20,449 bases of DNA from Psychroflexus sp. (GTDB lineage Bacteria; Bacteroidota; Bacteroidia; Flavobacteriales; Flavobacteriaceae). Where the stretch lies: contig PXBV01000015.1 of NCBI GenBank assembly GCA_003565575.1, positions 1 through 20,449 on the forward strand. Reading direction: 5' to 3'. The translations under genes were made by a program, and so were the position numbers. The notes beneath the pieces were generated by a model. The model had not been told where the DNA came from, did not search any database, and was given only the letters and a program-made list of their open reading frames with translations. Shown here piece by piece: positions 16,429 through 20,449 of the stretch (the stretch's first letter is position 1; the number at the start of each line of letters is the position of its first letter).

Positions 16429-16994
16429 CTAGGAGAGAACAGATTATTAAGATTGCAAAAATTCAATTCAGAGAGAGTGGTTACCTTTCTGTAAGTATGC
16501 GCGATCTTGCAACTATATTGGATATCAAGGCGGCGAGTCTTTATAATCATATTACATCTAAGGAAGAAATTCTAGAAGAAATCATTATGCAAGCCGCTAA
16601 TTATTTTACTGAAGAGATGAATGTTATAAAATCTCTTGAAAGTAGTTCAGTTGATAAGCTCAAAGCAGTAATTGATCATCATATAGACATTACCATAAGA
16701 GACCCAGAATCTATTGCTATATTAAACAATGATTGGATGTATTTGGAAGGAAAAGTTTTAAGAGAGTTTTTATCACTCCGGAAAGCTTATGAGGAAAATT
16801 TGAGAACAATCATTATGGAGGGTGTGCAAAAAAAGGAAATTAACCCTCAAAATGTAGAAATAATCTTATTTTCACTTTTATCAACACTAAGGCGATTGCA
16901 TTCTTGGTACGGTAAGCAAAATGATTTAAGTGAATATCAACTTAAAGAAGATGTTCCCAAAATACTTTTAAACGGTATTGTCTCCTCTACTTAA
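16425..16994 (+). CDS. TetR/AcrR family transcriptional regulator
   Basis: A 189-residue regulator. The N-terminal HTH (about 2-46) has the TetR pattern: REQIIKIAKIQFRESGYLSVSMRDLATILDIKAASLYNHITSKEEILEEII. The remaining all-helical region is the ligand/dimer domain, ligand unknown. It overlaps the GSCFA stop by 4 bases, so its level tracks that gene. In several bacteria TetR proteins of this look regulate fatty-acid or ring-degradation genes, but nothing nearby supports that here. A hairpin with a T-tract follows 16 bases after the stop. I see no clear palindromic operator close to its own gene, which fits transcription from the alaS promoter rather than from an autoregulated one. Confidence 0.92.
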   Translation: MTRREQIIKIAKIQFRESGYLSVSMRDLATILDIKAASLYNHITSKEEILEEIIMQAANYFTEEMNVIKSLESSSVDKLKAVIDHHIDITIRDPESIAILNNDWMYLEGKVLREFLSLRKAYEENLRTIIMEGVQKKEINPQNVEIILFSLLSTLRRLHSWYGKQNDLSEYQLKEDVPKILLNGIVSST

Positions 16995-17009
16995 AATGAA
17001 AACTGTCTT

Positions 17010-17029
17010 AGGATTTAAATCCTTTTTTT
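17010..17029 (+). terminator. Intrinsic-type terminator after tetR
   Basis: AGGATTTAAATCCT (17010-17023) is a perfect 14-base palindrome able to form a 5-base stem with a TTAA loop, and it runs directly into seven Ts (17023-17029). It follows the tetR stop by 15 bases. The stem is short and AT-rich, so termination may be partial. The next gene starts only 12 bases later. Confidence 0.55.
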
Positions 17030-17040
17030 AATTTAGTTGA

Positions 17041-17604
17041 ATGTATTTAAAGTACGCTAAGCCTTTGTTGGATTTGATTTTAAGTGGTTTAGGACTCTTG
17101 TTTTTAATTCCAATTTTAATTCCAATTTTGATTATCCTCAGTTGTATTCATGCAGCGAGTCCTCTTTTTATTCAAACTAGAGTAGGGCAGCATGGTAAAT
17201 ATTTTCAAGTTTATAAGCTTAAAACCATTAAAGACAATGGCAAGTCTAATGCTTTCTTGCAATTTCTAAGAAAGTCTAAAATAGATGAGCTTCCACAATT
17301 GCTTAATATCCTTAAAGGAGAAATGAGCTTGGTGGGACCCAGACCAGATATCCCCGGTTATTATGACAAGTTGGAAGGAGAAAATCGATTAATATTGAAT
17401 TTGAAGCCAGGTTTGACAGGTTATGCTTCTTTAAAATTTGCAAATGAAGAAGAGTTACTCAAGCAACAAAACAATCCTTTGTTTTATAATGATACCATTA
17501 TATTTCCTGAAAAAGTTAAGCTTAATTTAGATTATTACCGTAAGGTTTCACTTGGTTTAGATTCAAAAATCATTATTAAAACTTTACTTTTACCTTTCAA
17601 TTAA
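17041..17604 (+). CDS. Short bacterial sugar transferase (PglC-type phosphoglycosyl transferase)
   Basis: A 187-residue monotopic phosphoglycosyl transferase that moves a phospho-sugar from a nucleotide donor to undecaprenyl phosphate, the first step in building a surface glycan or O-antigen unit. An N-terminal re-entrant hydrophobic helix (about 10-36) is followed by PLFIQTRVGQHGKYFQVYKL, the catalytic Asp82-Glu83 in IDELPQLLN, LKGEMSLVGPRPD (92-103), and LKPGLTGYASL. It lacks the extra N-terminal helices of WbaP-type enzymes. The loop between YKLKT and DELPQ is about a dozen residues shorter than in the textbook PglC proteins I recall. The C-terminal half resembles a Bacteroidota subgroup. 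It is 7 bases ahead of a DegT aminotransferase gene, which fits a glycan pathway. No promoter is visible in the 46 bases upstream, which hold a terminator. Confidence 0.93.
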   Translation: MYLKYAKPLLDLILSGLGLLFLIPILIPILIILSCIHAASPLFIQTRVGQHGKYFQVYKLKTIKDNGKSNAFLQFLRKSKIDELPQLLNILKGEMSLVGPRPDIPGYYDKLEGENRLILNLKPGLTGYASLKFANEEELLKQQNNPLFYNDTIIFPEKVKLNLDYYRKVSLGLDSKIIIKTLLLPFN

Positions 17605-17611
17605 ATTTTAT

Positions 17612-18766
17612 ATGTCAACAACTACAGAACTTTCTAAAATCTGGCTTTCTTCCCCACACATGGGAGGGCAAGAACAAACTTTTGTAAATGCAGCCTTTGC
17701 AGAAAATTGGATAGCACCCTTAGGGCCCAATGTAAACGGGTTTGAAGAAGACCTTAAGCAGTATATAGGTAATGAAAAAGAGGTGGCAGTTTTGAGTTCT
17801 GGAACTGCAGCTATACACTTGGCCTTAGTTCAACTTGATGTTTCGAAGGGAGATGAGGTCATATGTCAAAGTTTTACCTTTTGTGGTTCTGCCAATCCAA
17901 TTCTATACCAGGGAGCAACTCCAATTTTTGTAGATAGCGAACCAAGTACTTGGAATATTTGTCCAAAAGCATTAGAAACTGCTATTTTAGATAGAATTTC
18001 TAAAGGCAAAACTCCAAAAGCCATTATCCCTGTTCACCTTTACGGAATGCCTTACTTGGTAGACGAAGTTGCAACTGTGGCAAAAAAATATAATATCCCC
18101 ATTATTGAAGATGCTGCAGAATCTTTGGGGTCCACCTATAAATCTAAAAGTTGTGGGACTTTTGGAGATTTTGCGGCCTTGTCTTTCAATGGCAATAAAA
18201 TTATAACCACTTCTGGCGGTGGAGCTTTAGTTTGTAAAGATAAAACTTCAAAAGAAAAGACCGTTTTCTTTTCTACTCAAGCCAGAGATAACGCGCCGCA
18301 TTATCAACATTCCGAAGTTGGATTTAATTACAGAATGAGTAATATCTCTGCTGGAATTGGTCGTGGACAAATGCTGGTTCTTGATGATCATGTAGCTTTG
18401 AGACGACAAATGCACCAATTTTATAAAGATATTTTTAATGAAATTGACGGGGTAGATGTATTATCAGAACCTTCACAGGATTTTTTTAGTAATCATTGGT
18501 TGTCTACCATTCTAGTAGATCCAAAATTAACTAAAGGGATTGACAGGGAGCAATTACGATTACATTTAGATACTTATAATATTGAAAGTAGACCTCTCTG
18601 GAAGCCTATGCACCTCCAACCTGTATTTGCTGGAATGCCTTTTTATGGAGGGAAAGTTGCTGAAGAACTATTTGCTAAAGGGCTATGTCTTCCATCAGGT
18701 TCAAATCTTTTAGACGAAGATAGAGACAGAATAAAATCAGCTATTTTTGAAGTATTTAAAAATTGA
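17612..18766 (+). CDS. DegT/DnrJ/EryC1/StrS family sugar aminotransferase
   Basis: A 384-residue PLP-dependent aminotransferase that aminates a keto-sugar nucleotide. Family marks: IWLSSPHMGGQEQ at the start, VAVLSSGTAAIHLAL (58-72), the PLP-stacking FTFCGSANPI, IPIIEDAAESLGSTY with Asp167 for the pyridine nitrogen, and SFNGNKIITTSGGG with the Schiff-base Lys196. The C-terminal STILVDPK and YNIESRPLWKPMHLQPVF blocks are those of PglE-like enzymes, which make 4-amino sugars such as the bacillosamine precursor. A UDP-GlcNAc-derived substrate is therefore likely but inferred. It lies between the glycosyl transferase (7 bases upstream) and the nitroreductase (4 bases downstream), so all three are probably one transcript. 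The partner dehydratase and acetyltransferase genes are not in this window. Confidence 0.95.
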   Translation: MSTTTELSKIWLSSPHMGGQEQTFVNAAFAENWIAPLGPNVNGFEEDLKQYIGNEKEVAVLSSGTAAIHLALVQLDVSKGDEVICQSFTFCGSANPILYQGATPIFVDSEPSTWNICPKALETAILDRISKGKTPKAIIPVHLYGMPYLVDEVATVAKKYNIPIIEDAAESLGSTYKSKSCGTFGDFAALSFNGNKIITTSGGGALVCKDKTSKEKTVFFSTQARDNAPHYQHSEVGFNYRMSNISAGIGRGQMLVLDDHVALRRQMHQFYKDIFNEIDGVDVLSEPSQDFFSNHWLSTILVDPKLTKGIDREQLRLHLDTYNIESRPLWKPMHLQPVFAGMPFYGGKVAEELFAKGLCLPSGSNLLDEDRDRIKSAIFEVFKN

Positions 18767-18770
18767 AATC

Positions 18771-19331
18771 ATGAGTATTTTTGAAGTTATAGAACAAAGA
18801 AGATCCGTATTTCCAAATCAATTTAATAATAAACCAATAGAAAAGGCAGAGCTAGATAAAATTCTTGCATCAGCCAACTGGGCACCTAATCATAAGCATA
18901 CAGAGCCATGGCGATTTAAAGTTGTTCAAGGCAATGCGAAATTGAAACTGGCACAGCATCTTGTTGTAAAACAAACTCAACTTGATTCTAAAATGTCTTC
19001 TTTTAAGCAGAAAAAAATAACTTCTAAATTTGAACAAGCGCATACGGTTATTGCCATTTGCATCAAAAGACACTCCCGGATTTTGCCAGAGTGGGAAGAA
19101 GTTGCCGCAGTAGCCATGGCGGTACAAAATATGTGGTTGGCTTGTACCGAGCTTAATATCGGTTCTTATTGGAGTTCACCTTCTCTTATTACTTTGGTGG
19201 ATGACTTCTTCAATTTAGAAGACGGAGAGTCCTGCTTAGGGTTTTTCTACATGGGCAAATTTGATATGAAGATTGATGAAGGCAAGAGAAAGTCTTCAAT
19301 TGATGATAAAGTGGAGTACTTTACAGAGTAA
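18771..19331 (+). CDS. Nitroreductase family FMN-dependent oxidoreductase
   Basis: A 186-residue flavoprotein of the nitroreductase family, expected to use FMN and NAD(P)H in the cytosol as a dimer. Visible marks: the opening IFEVIEQRRSVFPNQF with the conserved Arg-Arg-Ser for FMN phosphate, ANWAPNHKHTEPWRFKVV (typical of the YdjA-like branch), VAAVAMAVQNMWLACTELNIGSYWSS, and the C-terminal CLGFFYMGKF. I chose the ATG at 18771, because an in-frame TTG at 18747 would lie inside the aminotransferase gene and add non-family residues. It follows the aminotransferase stop by 4 bases. A short hairpin (GCTTT/AAAGC, 19334-19346) follows the stop. The natural substrate is unknown, and its link to the glycan genes may be only positional. 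Confidence 0.92.
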   Translation: MSIFEVIEQRRSVFPNQFNNKPIEKAELDKILASANWAPNHKHTEPWRFKVVQGNAKLKLAQHLVVKQTQLDSKMSSFKQKKITSKFEQAHTVIAICIKRHSRILPEWEEVAAVAMAVQNMWLACTELNIGSYWSSPSLITLVDDFFNLEDGESCLGFFYMGKFDMKIDEGKRKSSIDDKVEYFTE

Positions 19332-19424
19332 TGGCTTTTTTAAAGCTTGGTATGTGCCTTAAATTTTAGCATCAATCCTTAAAATCGGACATGTTAATAA
19401 ATTTTTATAACCGATATTAATTTG

Positions 19425-19432
19425 TAATTTTG
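19425..19432 (+). promoter_or_regulatory. -7 promoter element ahead of the Fic gene
   Basis: TAATTTTG matches TAnnTTTG exactly and ends 5 bases before the GTG start at 19438, so the transcript would be almost or fully leaderless. A T-rich run at 19402-19406 lies at about the -33 distance. The element separates the Fic gene from the glycan operon. Confidence 0.4.
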
Positions 19433-19437
19433 AGTAT

Positions 19438-20394
19438 GTGGGAAATAGATCTAACATATCGAGAAAATTACAGTCGAGTTTTGATAGGCTTTACGAAAAA
19501 AAGGCGTTATTAACTCGGGCAAGACCTTTGCCAAAAGTTGCATTGCAAAAAATACAAGATGCTTTATCTGTAGAATGGACTTACAATTCCAATAGTATAG
19601 AAGGGAATACACTTACTCTAAAAGAAACGCAAATGGTGTTACAAGTAGAGATAACCATTAAAGGTAAATCCCTAAGTGAACATATTGAAGCCAAAAACTA
19701 CGAGTTGGCTTTGAATCACATTTATGCCTAAGTTAAGCCTGATTACCATCTTAATCCTACTGATATTTTAGATCTGCATAGATACATCCTTAGAAGTATT
19801 GAAGAAGATGACGCAGGAAGACTTCGTAATGCAGGAGTTAGAACTTCAGGAGCTAATTTTATACCTCCAAATGCTAGAAAAGTTCCAGGCTTACTGGATG
19901 AGCTTATTGATTTTGTATTGAAAAATCCATTGCAACTCAATGAGATTGAGTTAGCAACTATTTTTCATCTCAAATTTGTATGGATACATCCTTTTTTTGA
20001 TGGCAATGGTCGCACAGTGAGGTTAGTCATGAATTTGATTTTAATGAAAGTAGGATTTACTCCAACTATAATTTTAAGCACAGATCGAAAGAAATATTAT
20101 ACAGCCCTAAATGCTGCTAATACTGGAAATTACTATAAACTGACTTTACTTACGGTACAGGCGCTAGAGCGTACCATGAACATTTATATAGGTTCTCTAC
20201 CTGATAATGATTTGGGCTTTATGGAAATTTCAGATTTGGTACAAGAAGAAAATTTACCCTACGGTCATGAATATATTAGTTTATTAGACCGGCAAGGCAA
20301 AATAGATGCTTATAAAGAAGGTAGAAATTGGCTTACCACCAAATCTGCAGTTTTGGAATATGTTCAAAATCGGGAGCGCAAAAGGGCATTGTAA
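19438..20394 (+). pseudogene. Fic family protein, interrupted by an in-frame TAA
   Basis: Fic proteins transfer AMP (or a related group) from a nucleotide to a target protein. Reading one frame from the GTG at 19438 gives 318 codons with a single internal stop, TAA at 19729-19731 (codon 98). Before it lie WTYNSNSIEGNTLTL with the class II autoinhibitory motif SxxxEG (51-56) and the start of the Fic helical fold. After it the frame continues directly with VKPDYHLNP, then DAGRLRNAGVRTSGANFIPP, the intact catalytic HPFFDGNGRTVR (184-195), and a C-terminal winged-helix-like region to residue 318. One base change (for example TTA to TAA) would explain the break. Restart at TTG 19918 would lose the helices before the catalytic loop, so a working enzyme is unlikely. 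A sequencing error cannot be excluded. The start is GTG because no in-frame ATG exists upstream of the fold. Confidence 0.85.
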
Positions 20395-20449
20395 TCTATC
20401 CCTCGTTGAATTTGTGAAAAGTTGAAATTAAAACGATGTTTAAATTCAT

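Noticed and set aside
19436..19513. ATG at 19436 in another frame giving a 25-codon peptide overlapping the Fic start
   Set aside because: The Fic-like sequence is in the GTG frame from the start of its fold. The short ATG frame ends at a TAA and shows no match to the family.
20397..20449. Minus-strand open frame of 17 codons running off the window end (MNLNIVLISTFHKFNEG then TAG)
   Set aside because: Could be the 3' end of a gene outside the window, but 17 codons with no recognisable motif cannot be told from chance.

Overview
The window looks like the chromosome of a member of the Flavobacteriaceae (Bacteroidota). Evidence: the DNA is AT-rich; several genes are preceded by the Bacteroidota-type -7 promoter element TAnnTTTG instead of a sigma70 -10 box; and the gene content is typical of the group, including an OMP_b-brl/carboxypeptidase-regulatory-like outer-membrane protein, a GSCFA-domain protein, TPM-domain proteins, and the neighbourhood alaS // M23 peptidase-merR-lemA-TPM-TPM.

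Layout. (1) 1-1112, minus: a small signal-peptide outer-membrane protein followed by the 5' part of a PAS sensor kinase cut by the window edge. (2) 1171-4848: two ribosome-assembly GTPases, Era and Der (EngA), on the plus strand. They flank two minus-strand genes, an unknown two-helix membrane protein and a SIMPL-domain envelope protein. (3) 4932-7700: a large TonB-receptor-like outer-membrane beta-barrel protein. (4) 7800-12737: two LemA loci facing each other. The plus-strand one is lemA plus an HtpX-type M48 protease. The minus-strand one is M23 peptidase, MerR-type regulator, LemA, TPM, TPM, with overlapping starts and stops. Between their convergent ends lies a GC-rich, strongly structured intergenic repeat-like element. 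(5) 12846-16994: alaS, a GSCFA protein and a TetR regulator in one tight run, ending in a hairpin plus T-tract. (6) 17041-19331: a short phosphoglycosyl transferase, a DegT-type sugar aminotransferase and a nitroreductase, the start of a surface-glycan-type operon. (7) 19438-20394: a Fic-family gene with an intact catalytic motif but interrupted by an in-frame TAA, so probably a pseudogene.

How it fits together. Most of the window is housekeeping (translation, ribosome biogenesis) and envelope maintenance. The envelope theme is strong: outer-membrane proteins, a peptidoglycan endopeptidase, a membrane protease, and LemA and TPM membrane proteins. I see no phage, CRISPR array, tRNA, rRNA or complete insertion sequence. 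I found no convincing wholly new system. The best leads are the structured GC-rich element, the broken Fic gene and the paired LemA loci. No gene-free stretch exceeds 300 bases.
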